Origin: Ruminococcaceae bacterium YRB3002
Lineage (GTDB): Bacteria; Bacillota; Clostridia; Saccharofermentanales; Saccharofermentanaceae
Reading direction: 5' to 3'
Assembly (NCBI GenBank): GCA_900099715.1
Contig: FMTG01000011.1
Coordinates: 1-47,508, forward strand
DNA: 47,508 bases
Part shown: piece by piece, positions 18,101 through 25,530 of the stretch
How the letters are laid out: every line of letters starts with the position of its first letter
How positions within the stretch are numbered: the stretch's first letter is position 1
Program-made: the position numbers and the translations under genes
The notes under the pieces: generated by a model
What the model was told of the DNA's origin: nothing
Databases searched by the model: none
The model's input: only the letters and a program-made list of their open reading frames with translations

Positions 18101-19551
18101 TCACAGGAGGAAGCGTACCGGGCGGATGCGGCGGCATAGTCGTAATCAACGGCGGTATCCTCAGGATATCAGGATACCTGAATATCAAGAACAACACAGA
18201 CGGAAATGTCTATCTCGCTGACGATTCATCGCTGGTTATCAGTGACACTCTGGACGAAGAGACCAGGATCGGAATAACCATGGAGACTCCGGGTGTATTC
18301 ACCAGCGGTCTTAGCGGCAAGGGCTCTGTGGAGAATTTCATCTCAGATGATCCGCGTTATGTGGTCGGACTGACAGATGAAGGAGAGGCCTGCCTCATGG
18401 CAAAGATCTCCTACGATATCGGCGATCCTGATGCATCCGGAACCGTTCCCGAAGATGAACTGGTAGCTATCGGCAGCACCTATACCCTGCCGGTCTGCAC
18501 TTTCACTGCACCTGAAGGCAAGCAGTTCAAGCACTGGGAGATCAGTGAAGGTAATACGGCGCCGTTCACCAAAAACGAATATGAATCGTTCACAGTAACT
18601 CAGAACACCACCATAAAAGCTGTATGGGACGATGCTGACGAACCTGACTTCGGCTTCCATTCAGTACTCCTGAGCGGTCAGCTCGGTGTTGTCTATTACA
18701 TGGAACTTCCGGGTTCTATATCAACTTATGATGACAGCTACATGGTATTCACTGTCAACGGTGAAGATCAGACCTTCAGGATGAGCGATGTAACGAAGAC
18801 CTACACGGACAAGACAACCGGCATAAAGTACTATGCTTTCATCTGTTACATCTCTTCTGTTCAGATGGCCGAGGATATTACCTCAGTATTCCACTATGGC
18901 GATGATAAGACGATCTCCAAGATCTACTCTCTCGACCGGTACAAGCAATATGTGCTTGCGCACAAGAGTGACTACAAGGAGGAGGAAGTTGCACTGGTGG
19001 AGGCAATCGCTGACTTCGGTCACTATGTGCAGCCCGTGCTCGCCGCCCAGAATCATTGGGATTACGGAGTAAAGTACAAGACGATGGATTTTGTAAACGG
19101 TATCGGTTCTCCTGATTTCGATAAAGTTTTGGATTCAGTTGTCCCATATGCCATCAACACTGACACTCATATGTCAGGCAATAACATCTATTTCGCGCTG
19201 AACCTCCAGAGCGAGACGACAATAGGTGTATTCCTGGAGACAAATGCAGATGCGGAGACAGAGGTCACGGCAACCGTTGACGGCAATGCTGCAGCAGTGA
19301 CAAGATCCGGCAATTACTACCGCGTAAAGATCGAAGGCATACCTGCCCACCGCCTTGGCGAGAACCATACGGTGGTCTTCTACGTTGACGGAGATAAAGT
19401 CACAACAACGACGGTAAATGCCCTGTCGTATGTACATACCATACTGAGTGCACCGGGCAATACCTTCGATAATGATTATAAGCTCCGCCAGATGGTCACT
19501 GCGATCTACTATTACTACGAAGCAACAGTCAATTACCGTGCACTGCACTGA
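15181..19551 (+). CDS. Large secreted beta-helix surface protein, C-terminal part of the frameshifted gene
   Basis: Coherent coding actually begins at 14989, just after the missing base; GTG 15181 is merely the first start codon. Contents in order: a beta-sheet region, a second W..DYS.A...C.CG unit (EEWADDYSSAGFSVGCECG), a beta-helix block (NGGGIYVGSGGYL, NGGGIFLEEDGG, YGGGVYVAPG), a very hydrophobic Gly/Ala-rich stretch at about 16890-17075 that looks like two membrane helices, a third unit (SASWNWKADYSQADCAMVCTVCG), two InlB B-repeat-like modules (YVFDGWEVS; KQFKHWEIS... TIKAVW), another beta-helix turn block and a C-terminal beta domain. No LPXTG motif is visible at the C-terminus, so attachment is unclear. 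With the frame restored the protein is about 2,150 residues. Probably an adhesin or envelope protein. Confidence 0.82.
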   Translation: MPDLNPLVEPSIDGDGRYILGTIAYYTLVVGDTTYYFYQTDGHPGDQFDGTGTELSYFDFDGRTVVRYTGPVEETGVTVINIPASYGDEDSPVTLTTLGVSGTDFIDSSANDDDIQILDWGNITLLEAASFSGIEDLVFVLNTAEHLVVSPAFNNCGDVAVTCNHSAGLPYGPNTEGGYTVTFIDDHVFNRITNEEWADDYSSAGFSVGCECGISVPVMNTVITRQSTGNNTLTITATGTVRIGEEEVEFSNVLENVPAYKVTMEGVNGFVLVPCKYNVNTRTFSNGASFTFEGIGASAATYDYSTATGWTDGIHSYTNTETVTIYADTHYYPTYSTSWSGVNEALAAAAEPEAEHEITITLHGNMTPSPGDRYLYVPAGVSATIDLNGFTINRDLILATVDGYVIKVDGTLTLLNGTVTGGKNTGNGGGIYVGSGGYLHLFYTEITLNSAVNGGGIFLEEDGGNAVMFRGAITENYASYYGGGVYVAPGADFTMTTEVTDLMTDVPISSLDGDMAIIENNVAGINGGGVYIRIDGTSYFNGRSQVVNNTLGTSGGEFNNIAPEIPDSATSADVIAKILEGMIIIGLAIGGAALLGLAIKGAAAVTAGAIVVALIAAAVIGTAYIIYLILDSGSKRDSSTPGGQDTDQRDRGTCNHPNRSASWNWKADYSQADCAMVCTVCGNIAHSNCVPVSVVDTSTKVTTYTATVQDPEQRTYTDSRVVQPYTLTIRNDDASYTGIKEQEILVPHGKDINGGNATVQYTLEIPDEWKHLITDYKYPNKWVCEQDSSKEYQVTHEYLEPVEIDVDDQHNIYTLKWYIAHEVKYEAGADDVTGSMAPHERVFIEHEKSYTLKDCGWSREGYVFDGWEVSIKGVKEKHDPGYKIEKVVDDVTITATWKSKWSIFQEKMTDGAALTLTDYLVATADDIQLHSDGGTVVTIDLGGLAIDRNCSSEKIDSGYSIEVKGDLSLTHGTITGGSVPGGCGGIVVINGGILRISGYLNIKNNTDGNVYLADDSSLVISDTLDEETRIGITMETPGVFTSGLSGKGSVENFISDDPRYVVGLTDEGEACLMAKISYDIGDPDASGTVPEDELVAIGSTYTLPVCTFTAPEGKQFKHWEISEGNTAPFTKNEYESFTVTQNTTIKAVWDDADEPDFGFHSVLLSGQLGVVYYMELPGSISTYDDSYMVFTVNGEDQTFRMSDVTKTYTDKTTGIKYYAFICYISSVQMAEDITSVFHYGDDKTISKIYSLDRYKQYVLAHKSDYKEEEVALVEAIADFGHYVQPVLAAQNHWDYGVKYKTMDFVNGIGSPDFDKVLDSVVPYAINTDTHMSGNNIYFALNLQSETTIGVFLETNADAETEVTATVDGNAAAVTRSGNYYRVKIEGIPAHRLGENHTVVFYVDGDKVTTTTVNALSYVHTILSAPGNTFDNDYKLRQMVTAIYYYYEATVNYRALH

Positions 19552-19576
19552 TCACCTCACGTAAAGGATAAGAACA

Positions 19577-19696
19577 ATGGAAAGATATGATGAATTAGAG
19601 ATCGAGATGCTCGAATTCGAACTGGCTGATGTTGTCAGTGAATCGGACACCTGGGGACCCATCGTCCCCGGGAACAATTCGGGACAACAGCCCTAA
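19577..19696 (+). CDS. 39-residue peptide, possible RiPP-type precursor
   Basis: Not in any large ORF. ATG 19577 is preceded by TAAAGGATAAG, and the peptide reads MERYDELEIEMLEFELADVV then SESDTWGPIVPGNNSGQQP. The YxxxExExxEFExxDVV-xxS layout resembles the leader of many short clostridial peptides that look like ribosomally made, modified products: an acidic amphipathic leader followed by a small Gly/Pro/Asn-rich tail with no Cys. It lies 25 bases after the surface-protein gene on the same strand, and its stop overlaps that of the convergent AAA ATPase. No lanthionine, radical-SAM or lasso enzymes are nearby, so function is inference. Confidence 0.6.
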   Translation: MERYDELEIEMLEFELADVVSESDTWGPIVPGNNSGQQP

Positions 19697-21441
19697 GAAG
19701 CCAGTCCGAATCCAATAGGCCTTCCTGCCCTGCGTGCCGACAGGTCCTCTTCCGGCATCGCGAAATCCTCCGCCACCAGGGTAAAGTCGTTGACGACCGG
19801 GCCTGTATCACCTGAGGAACCGTACACTCTCGAAGCGTAATCAAGTATCGCGTGCTCAATGAGATTTCTGCAGAAGCGGCCATTGCCCATATCCGGGCGG
19901 TGTGCCGCTTTCGCGCATAAAGAGGATACCTTTGCCATTGCCTTTGAATCTATTGCAAACCCTCTCCTTTCCGCCTCGATCCCGGTGATCCTCACCATCT
20001 CATCCACGGAATAATCGTCAAATCTGAGTGTGAACGGGACGCGGGAACGGAGTCCCGGATTGAGGGCGATAAAGTCCTCCATCTCATCAGGATATCCGGC
20101 AAAGATCACGATGGTCCTGTCACGCCTGTTCTCCATCTCCTGCACTATGGTGCTGACCGCCTCGTCCCCGTACTCACCGCGCTGTCCGTCGATCAGCGAA
20201 TATGCCTCATCGATAAAGAGCAGCTTCCCATCCGCCCTCTCGAAAACCTTCTTAACCTTATCTGCAGTCTGCCCCATGTAAGATGCGATCAGATCTGCTC
20301 TCCCCACTTCCACCGGCTCTCCGCTGTTCAGAAGCCCCAGTTCACAGAATACCTCAGCAAGTATCCTCGCCACAGTTGTCTTGGCTGTCCCCGGATTGCC
20401 TGTGAACTGCATGTTCAGGCTGACAGGCACATCAGGCCTTCCCTGCTTTTTGAGATCCGCCTTCATGCGGGCGAAAGCAGTTATCTTCTTTACCTGCTCT
20501 TTGACACTTTCCAGCCCCACCAGTCCGTCGAGCTTTACCGTGCTGCAGCTTATCCCGGACTTAACTTCACGTGGCTTCAAACCGCGGCGGTATTCTTCCT
20601 GCTTCCCCCTGATCTCCTCCAGGATCTTTGGCGAGAGATTGCGGAACTTGAGAAGCTCATCATCCTCGTAAAGATCCAGTTCCTCAACCGTGTTGATCCC
20701 GTAACGCTTCAGGCAGTTATAGGCGCGGACACTCAATCCCATATCCTCGATCACGGTCTTCGTCCTGCAGCAATCTCCCGCTTCCCCGCAGGCTTCGGCA
20801 ATGGCAGCTGACATAGCACACCCCATCAGTCTTCTTAGATCGTGTATGGTGCAGCCCGTGATCTTCCTGCTGTCCCTCATAACCTCTGTGACCTTGAATT
20901 CCGGAAACCCGATCGAGAGGGTGCTGATGATCCTCAGCGGTATCTCCTCCCTGATACTCACCATCACAGATCCGTTCTCACCGCTGAAGGCGAACAGCAA
21001 TACTCCTCCTATGCCGGACAGGATATCCAACAGCGACCTCATGAAAGTACAGTCGCCATCGCAATCACAGGTGAACCTCTCCTCTTCACATCTTGTGATC
21101 TCATACACCCTTCTCCCGTCCGCCCACAGGTCCTGAAGAACGTCAGATACTATCTGTGACCTGCTCATGGACGATACCTCACCGATTTTACCGATAGCCC
21201 ACCTGTAGTCTTCGATCGATACCTTGACCCCGTCACCTGCCAGAAGATATCCTACACCGGTCTCCGTGTCCATCTGCCAGGCAATAGCCTGGCCATCCTT
21301 CTGCTGTGACCCGAGACCTATGAACCGGTCACATGCTCTGTATGCTCTCCTCGCTCCTGACTCATGATCCGTACCGGATGCGATATCGAGCTTAACCGTG
21401 TTTGTATATGCAAGTATAATTGAATCTTTCTGTATAGACAT
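19693..21441 (-). CDS. CbxX/SpoVK-type AAA ATPase with internal RNA polymerase alpha-CTD-like domain
   Basis: A 582-residue cytoplasmic protein. Residues 1-225 are an unrecognised domain with a Cys cluster (FTCDCDGDCTF, later GEAGDCCRTKT). Residues about 235-285 match the RNA polymerase alpha C-terminal helix-hairpin-helix domain very well (LSVRAYNCLKRYGINTVEEL...LKFRNLSPKILEEI). The AAA module follows: Walker A GNPGTAKTT near 347-355, Walker B KLLFIDEAYSL near 406, and an R-finger region LNPGLRSRVPF. CbxX/CfqX/SpoVK proteins remodel other proteins with ATP. The alpha-CTD fold binds DNA or transcription factors, so a role on transcription complexes is possible but unproved. AGAGAGGT precedes ATG 21441. 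It converges with the surface-protein locus. Confidence 0.88.
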   Translation of the reverse strand: MSIQKDSIILAYTNTVKLDIASGTDHESGARRAYRACDRFIGLGSQQKDGQAIAWQMDTETGVGYLLAGDGVKVSIEDYRWAIGKIGEVSSMSRSQIVSDVLQDLWADGRRVYEITRCEEERFTCDCDGDCTFMRSLLDILSGIGGVLLFAFSGENGSVMVSIREEIPLRIISTLSIGFPEFKVTEVMRDSRKITGCTIHDLRRLMGCAMSAAIAEACGEAGDCCRTKTVIEDMGLSVRAYNCLKRYGINTVEELDLYEDDELLKFRNLSPKILEEIRGKQEEYRRGLKPREVKSGISCSTVKLDGLVGLESVKEQVKKITAFARMKADLKKQGRPDVPVSLNMQFTGNPGTAKTTVARILAEVFCELGLLNSGEPVEVGRADLIASYMGQTADKVKKVFERADGKLLFIDEAYSLIDGQRGEYGDEAVSTIVQEMENRRDRTIVIFAGYPDEMEDFIALNPGLRSRVPFTLRFDDYSVDEMVRITGIEAERRGFAIDSKAMAKVSSLCAKAAHRPDMGNGRFCRNLIEHAILDYASRVYGSSGDTGPVVNDFTLVAEDFAMPEEDLSARRAGRPIGFGLAS

Positions 21442-21608
21442 ATTGTTTACCTCTCTTAGAATAATGCTGTGTTTTTAATCTATCCTGCTGATCAGACGGA
21501 CACCCCCTTGGCCCGCTCATATCATCGCAGGCTTCCCCGGGGCGGCTCCTGTCCGCCTGTATCTATGTGATTGTCAAGATCCGCGATCTCTGTCACGGCA
21601 CAGCGAAA

Positions 21609-21689
21609 AGCCGGTGCCCCGACAGGAACAAAATGGGCATAGTACACCTGCGTACTATGGTCATTTAAATTCCTGTCAGAGCACCGGCT
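21609..21689. other. Long two-stage hairpin in the gap 21442-21979
   Basis: Outer arms AGCCGGTGC-CCC-GACAGGAA (21609-21628) pair with TTCCTGTC-AGA-GCACCGGCT (21670-21689), and an inner pair CATAGTAC/GTACTATG surrounds ACCTGC. It lies upstream of the AAA ATPase gene, so it could act on its leader or be a DNA cruciform. The rest of this gap holds the repeats at 21751 and 21907 and no gene. Confidence 0.75.
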
Positions 21690-21750
21690 CTGATCTTATT
21701 CCAAGATGTGTGTGGATTTTAACGCCCCGGAATTGGAATGTCAAGAATGG

Positions 21751-21809
21751 TGAAATGGGGACGGTTCCTTTTTCACCGTTTTGGTGAAAAATGAACCGTC
21801 CCCATTTCA
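21751..21809. repeat. GGGGACGGTTCC hairpin, second copy
   Basis: Same arms as 4975-5033 extended by CC/GG, with one mismatch (AAAAATGAACC instead of AAAAAGGAACC). Loop GTTTT. Bidirectional terminator or dispersed repeat. Confidence 0.8.
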
Positions 21810-21906
21810 GAGAAAAACATTTTAAACGCAATAATCGGGAATTCTCCTGTGAACTCCCGATATGAAAAATCCCCTTTGTTCTGCTAGTTCCGCTTATTCG
21901 CGCAAG

Positions 21907-21970
21907 CGAGGAAGGACAATTGTCCCGCACCTTTGGAGCCTGCGACGTGCGGGGCAATTCGTCCTTCCGA
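21907..21970. repeat. GAGGAAGGACAATTGTCCCGCAC hairpin family, copy 1
   Basis: Arms 21907-21930 and 21947-21970 pair with few mismatches around CTTTGGAGCCTGCGAC. The same hairpin is at 27278-27345, and one arm is found at 25794-25815. It ends nine bases before the stop of the HtrA gene, so it may terminate that gene. Confidence 0.8.
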
Positions 21971-21979
21971 GCCTTTGAA

Positions 21980-23185
21980 TTAGTTTGCTGACTGCCTTCT
22001 CAGCGCCAGTGTCACCGTGAGCTCGATCGTCTCTCCGTCACGATAGACCGTAAGAACATAGCGTTCGCCCTCTCTGCCGCCGGACAGCATAGAGACAAAA
22101 TCTTTGTATCCTGATACCTTCGTGCCGTTCACTGCGGTGATGACATCCATGGACTCCAGACCTGCCTTGGCAGCGGGGCTGTCCTTGTCGACGTCATAGA
22201 CAATGGCACCTTCGATCTGCTGGTTTACACTCTGGCTCTGGGAACCTCTCGGGAATCCATATCCCTGATAACCCTGTGAGGCACTTGTGGGATCATAGAT
22301 CGATATGCCGATGTAGGGCTTGTAGATGCAGCCTTCTTTGATGATCGCTTCAAGATTGGTGCGCACATCGCTGATGGGGATGGCAAAGCCGATGTTGTCG
22401 ATGGAGCCTGTTGAGGAGTTGCCGCAGTATTTCGCGTTGACGATGCCGACGACCTCGCCGTATTCGTTAAAGAGTGCTCCGCCGGAGTTGCCGGAATTGA
22501 TGGCGCAGTCTGTCTGGATGAGCTTCATGGATGTATTCTCGATGGTGATCTTGCGGTCGAGGGCGCTGACTGCACCTGTTGTGAGTGAGAATGTCAGCTC
22601 GCCGAGAGGGTTGCCGATGGCCACCACGTTATCGCCTACTTTCATGTCTTCCGAATCACCGAGAACTACCGGAGTCAGTCCTTTGGCGTCGATCTTGAGT
22701 ACGGCAATGTCATTGCTCTCATCGTAGCCTACCAGCTCGGCAGCGTATTCCTTGTTGTCGTATGTTGTAACCTTGATGTTGCTGCCGTCTTCAACGACGT
22801 GGTAGTTGGTGACAATATAGCCGTCTGATGTCAGGATGAATCCCGAGCCGGCCACCGCGCCGGTCGTTCTGTAGCCGAAATAGTTGGTTGTCACGGAGGT
22901 CCTGATGCCGACGGTAGAGTTGACGTTTGCCTCGTAAATCTCGGATGCCGACATTTTCGCGCCGGTCTCAACGTATGAGACGTTCATCGCCGAAGCCTCG
23001 TGTCTCCCCTCCAGGATCGTGGAGGTGCTGTCATTATCTGCTGCGACTTCCGACGTCACTACCGCATTGCGAAAATAATTCGCCACCACAACTCCGCCTG
23101 CACCCGCAATGCCTCCTGCAACGGAGCAGCAGAGTGCCAGTGCCGCGATCTTGGCTGCCTTGATGTATTTGCTGTTATTATCCAT
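21980..23185 (-). CDS. HtrA/DegP-type membrane-anchored serine protease with PDZ domain
   Basis: A 401-residue envelope quality-control protease. One N-terminal membrane helix (IAALALCCSVAGGIAGAGGVVVANYF) anchors it with the protease outside. The catalytic triad is visible: His in TNYHVVEDG (~129), Asp in SNDIAVLKID (~158) and Ser in INSGNSGGALFN (~234). A single PDZ domain covers about 300-395 (GAIVYDVDKDSPAAKAGL...DVITAVNG). ATG 23185 is chosen because AAAGGAGAT lies 9-17 bases upstream; the alternative TTG at 23206 is inside that site. It is divergent from a response regulator/kinase pair, which in Bacillota often controls htrA genes. Confidence 0.94.
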   Translation of the reverse strand: MDNNSKYIKAAKIAALALCCSVAGGIAGAGGVVVANYFRNAVVTSEVAADNDSTSTILEGRHEASAMNVSYVETGAKMSASEIYEANVNSTVGIRTSVTTNYFGYRTTGAVAGSGFILTSDGYIVTNYHVVEDGSNIKVTTYDNKEYAAELVGYDESNDIAVLKIDAKGLTPVVLGDSEDMKVGDNVVAIGNPLGELTFSLTTGAVSALDRKITIENTSMKLIQTDCAINSGNSGGALFNEYGEVVGIVNAKYCGNSSTGSIDNIGFAIPISDVRTNLEAIIKEGCIYKPYIGISIYDPTSASQGYQGYGFPRGSQSQSVNQQIEGAIVYDVDKDSPAAKAGLESMDVITAVNGTKVSGYKDFVSMLSGGREGERYVLTVYRDGETIELTVTLALRRQSAN

Positions 23186-23266
23186 TGTTAAACTATCTCC
23201 TTTCAATATCCCTTTGCCTGAAATGCCTTTGGACTTGATCTGCGCTCATTATTTGCCCCCAACTTA

Positions 23267-23288
23267 AAATCAACCTGAAATCATCTGA
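23267..23288. promoter_or_regulatory. Tandem 11-bp direct repeat between htrA-like gene and response regulator
   Basis: AAATCAACCTG (23267-23277) is followed at once by AAATCATCTGA (23278-23288). OmpR-type regulators bind tandem direct repeats with this 11-base period, so it is a candidate operator in the divergent gap. A TATAAT at 23329-23334 could be the -10 of the regulator gene; no good -35 is seen. Confidence 0.45.
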
Positions 23289-23385
23289 GGCAAATTTGAG
23301 GACGCGCAACAAAGCGTGATGACTGTTATATAATTTTCTATATCCATTTCAACTAGATTTCAGGCGGGGGACTTAACATAGCATC

Positions 23386-24063
23386 ATGAGAATACTTATC
23401 GCAGAAGACGAGATCACCACAGCCAAGGCACTGAAGGTCATACTGGAGAAAAACAGGTTCTCCGTGGACATTGTCCATAACGGCGATGACGCCTGGAACT
23501 ATATAAGGACCGGTACTTATGAAGTAATAGTACTGGATATCATGATGCCCGGAATGAACGGCCTTGAGGTGCTCGCCAAGACACGCGAAAACAACATCAA
23601 CACACCGGTGCTGATGCTGACAGCCAAATCAGAGATCGAAGATAAAGTGGCCGGACTGGAAGCGGGCGCTGATGACTACCTGGCTAAGCCTTTCGCGACG
23701 AGTGAACTTATAGCGAGGATAAAGGCTCTGGGGCGGCGGAGTGAAGTGTATTCCGACTCGCTCCGCAAGGCCGGCAACGTGATCCTGGACAGCAACAGGT
23801 ATGAGCTCCGCTCAGGCAACAATACCGTAAGCCTGACGAATAAGGAATTCCAGCTGCTCGAACTGTTTATAATGCATCCCGGATTCGTGTTCTCCACGGA
23901 GCATCTTATGGACAAGATCTGGGGGCTTGATTCTGAATCCGACATCGACGTCGTATGGACTCACATCGGCTTCGTGCGCAAGAAGCTCAAGACCGTAGGC
24001 GCCAACGTTGAGATAAAGACGATACGCGGCGCAGGCTACTCCCTGGAGGTAAACGAATGCTGA
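23386..24063 (+). CDS. OmpR/PhoB-family response regulator
   Basis: 225 residues. Receiver domain (1-115) with the acidic pair DE at 8-9, phospho-acceptor Asp near 51 in VIVLDIMMPG, T/S in LMLTAKS and K in YLAKPF; C-terminal winged helix (about 125-225) ending KTIRGAGYSLEV. It overlaps the kinase gene by seven bases, so both are made together. Its divergent neighbour is the HtrA protease, a natural target for an envelope-stress system. Confidence 0.95.
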   Translation: MRILIAEDEITTAKALKVILEKNRFSVDIVHNGDDAWNYIRTGTYEVIVLDIMMPGMNGLEVLAKTRENNINTPVLMLTAKSEIEDKVAGLEAGADDYLAKPFATSELIARIKALGRRSEVYSDSLRKAGNVILDSNRYELRSGNNTVSLTNKEFQLLELFIMHPGFVFSTEHLMDKIWGLDSESDIDVVWTHIGFVRKKLKTVGANVEIKTIRGAGYSLEVNEC

Positions 24064-25304
24064 AGAAAATGCGATGGCGCGTGATCGGCGCCGCCATGCT
24101 GGCGTTTTTTCTCGTGATACTTCTGGTCGCGGGCCTGGTCAATATCGTTAATTATTGTGTGGTGACCGACAGAGCGGATGAGACCATCGACTATATACTT
24201 GAGTTCGAGACAATGAGGCATCAGAATACAGGTTACGGCAACGGCGGAATGATGCCCCGGCCGGATAACGGGGAGCCTTTCATGGGGCTTCCCGACGAAG
24301 AAGAGAACTACATGACGAGGTTCTTTATCGTCATAGTGGATTCCGAAGATATGGTAATAGCGACCTCCATGGATTATGTGGCGACAATCGATGAGGCCGA
24401 GGCAGTAAGCTACACCAACGAGGCGCTGTCCCGCCACGCGGACCGCGGCTATGTTCACGGCTACCGCTATGCCAGATACGAGAATAACGACACGACTCTG
24501 GTTGTTTTCCTGAATGCCGCAAGAGAAGTCCAGTACATGAACTCCCTGCTCCTGATGACGCTGGCCATCTCAGGCGGAAGCCTTCTCCTTGTGTTCATCC
24601 TGGTGGTCCTCCTGTCGCACCGCGCCATCCGCCCCATCGCGCAAAACATCGAACTCCAGAAAAGGTTCATCACGGATGCCAGCCACGAGCTGAAGACGCC
24701 ATTAACATCTATGTCCACGAGCCTCGAGGTCATCGAAATGGAGCACGGCAGCGACGAATGGACCGACAATATACGCAGTCAGATCGGACGGATGTCAGGT
24801 CTCGTAAGCAACCTCGTTACACTCTCCAGACTTGACGAGGTCAAGCCCGTCCCTGACAGAGAGAGTTTTGACCTGAGCTCCACAGCCATGGAAGTGCTGG
24901 GCATCTACACTGCACAAGCTGCAGCAGCCGGCAAGAGCATCGTGACTGATATCGAGGAAAATGTAAGTTTCACCGGCTCAAGATCATCTGTCCGTCAGAT
25001 GCTCTCCGTGCTGATCGACAACGCCATAAGATATTCGGATGATAACAGCGAGATCCGCTTCACTTTGAACAGGTCACACGGCAAGGTGCATATCGAGATC
25101 TTCAACACCTGCAGCTACGACAAGGCTCCTGACACGGACCGCCTGTTCGACCGTTTCTACCGCCCCGACGAATCACGCAGCACCGCCACCGGCGGCAACG
25201 GCATCGGCCTCGCCATCGCCAGATCCGTCGTCAAAGCCCATGGGGGCAGGATCAGCGCCAGATGCCCAAGTGGGAAATCGATGACGATTACTGTGGAAAT
25301 GTAA
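24057..25304 (+). CDS. Sensor histidine kinase
   Basis: A 415-residue inner-type sensor with two membrane helices (about 11-33 and 160-187) flanking an extracytoplasmic region that contains YGNGGMMPRPDNGEPFMGLPDEEE. HisKA box DASHELKTPLTSM with His near 209, then HATPase_c: N box DNAIRYS, G box GGNGIGLAIAR. ATG 24057 overlaps the regulator's stop. The sensed signal is unknown. Immediately after its stop codon lies an AACGCGT hairpin (25311-25390). Confidence 0.95.
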   Translation: MLKKMRWRVIGAAMLAFFLVILLVAGLVNIVNYCVVTDRADETIDYILEFETMRHQNTGYGNGGMMPRPDNGEPFMGLPDEEENYMTRFFIVIVDSEDMVIATSMDYVATIDEAEAVSYTNEALSRHADRGYVHGYRYARYENNDTTLVVFLNAAREVQYMNSLLLMTLAISGGSLLLVFILVVLLSHRAIRPIAQNIELQKRFITDASHELKTPLTSMSTSLEVIEMEHGSDEWTDNIRSQIGRMSGLVSNLVTLSRLDEVKPVPDRESFDLSSTAMEVLGIYTAQAAAAGKSIVTDIEENVSFTGSRSSVRQMLSVLIDNAIRYSDDNSEIRFTLNRSHGKVHIEIFNTCSYDKAPDTDRLFDRFYRPDESRSTATGGNGIGLAIARSVVKAHGGRISARCPSGKSMTITVEM

Positions 25305-25310
25305 AGGGCG

Positions 25311-25390
25311 AGAACGCGTGTTTTGCGGCACTTCGAACAGGTCCTCGCCGCTTTGCGGCTGTGGAACTTGTGGCGCAAAACACGCGTTCT
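25311..25390. repeat. AACGCGT hairpin family, complete copy after the kinase gene
   Basis: Arms AGAACGCGTGTTTTGCG (25311-25327) and CGCAAAACACGCGTTCT (25374-25390) are perfect complements. The interior ACAGGTCCTCGCCG-CTTTG-CGGCTGTGGAAC forms a second small hairpin. It begins seven bases after the stop codon and could end that operon's transcript. Confidence 0.85.
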
Positions 25391-25414
25391 CTCTTCGAAA
25401 TGTGAAATGGGGTT

Positions 25415-25473
25415 CCCATAGCACCAACTCACGTTTTAACGGCAGTTTGGGGTAATGAATGTGAGTAGTTTAT
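25415..25473 (+). repeat. Truncated TTGGGGTAAT element
   Basis: A ~58-base piece (CCATAGCACCAACTCACG ... TTTGGGGTAATGAATGTGAG) that matches 249-305 closely but stops after one motif, so the element was cut or only its left end was inserted. Confidence 0.75.
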
Positions 25474-25530
25474 ATCAGTTAAAAGAACGTTCGATTGTGC
25501 ATTGTGTACCCATTTCACAATTATCGAGAT

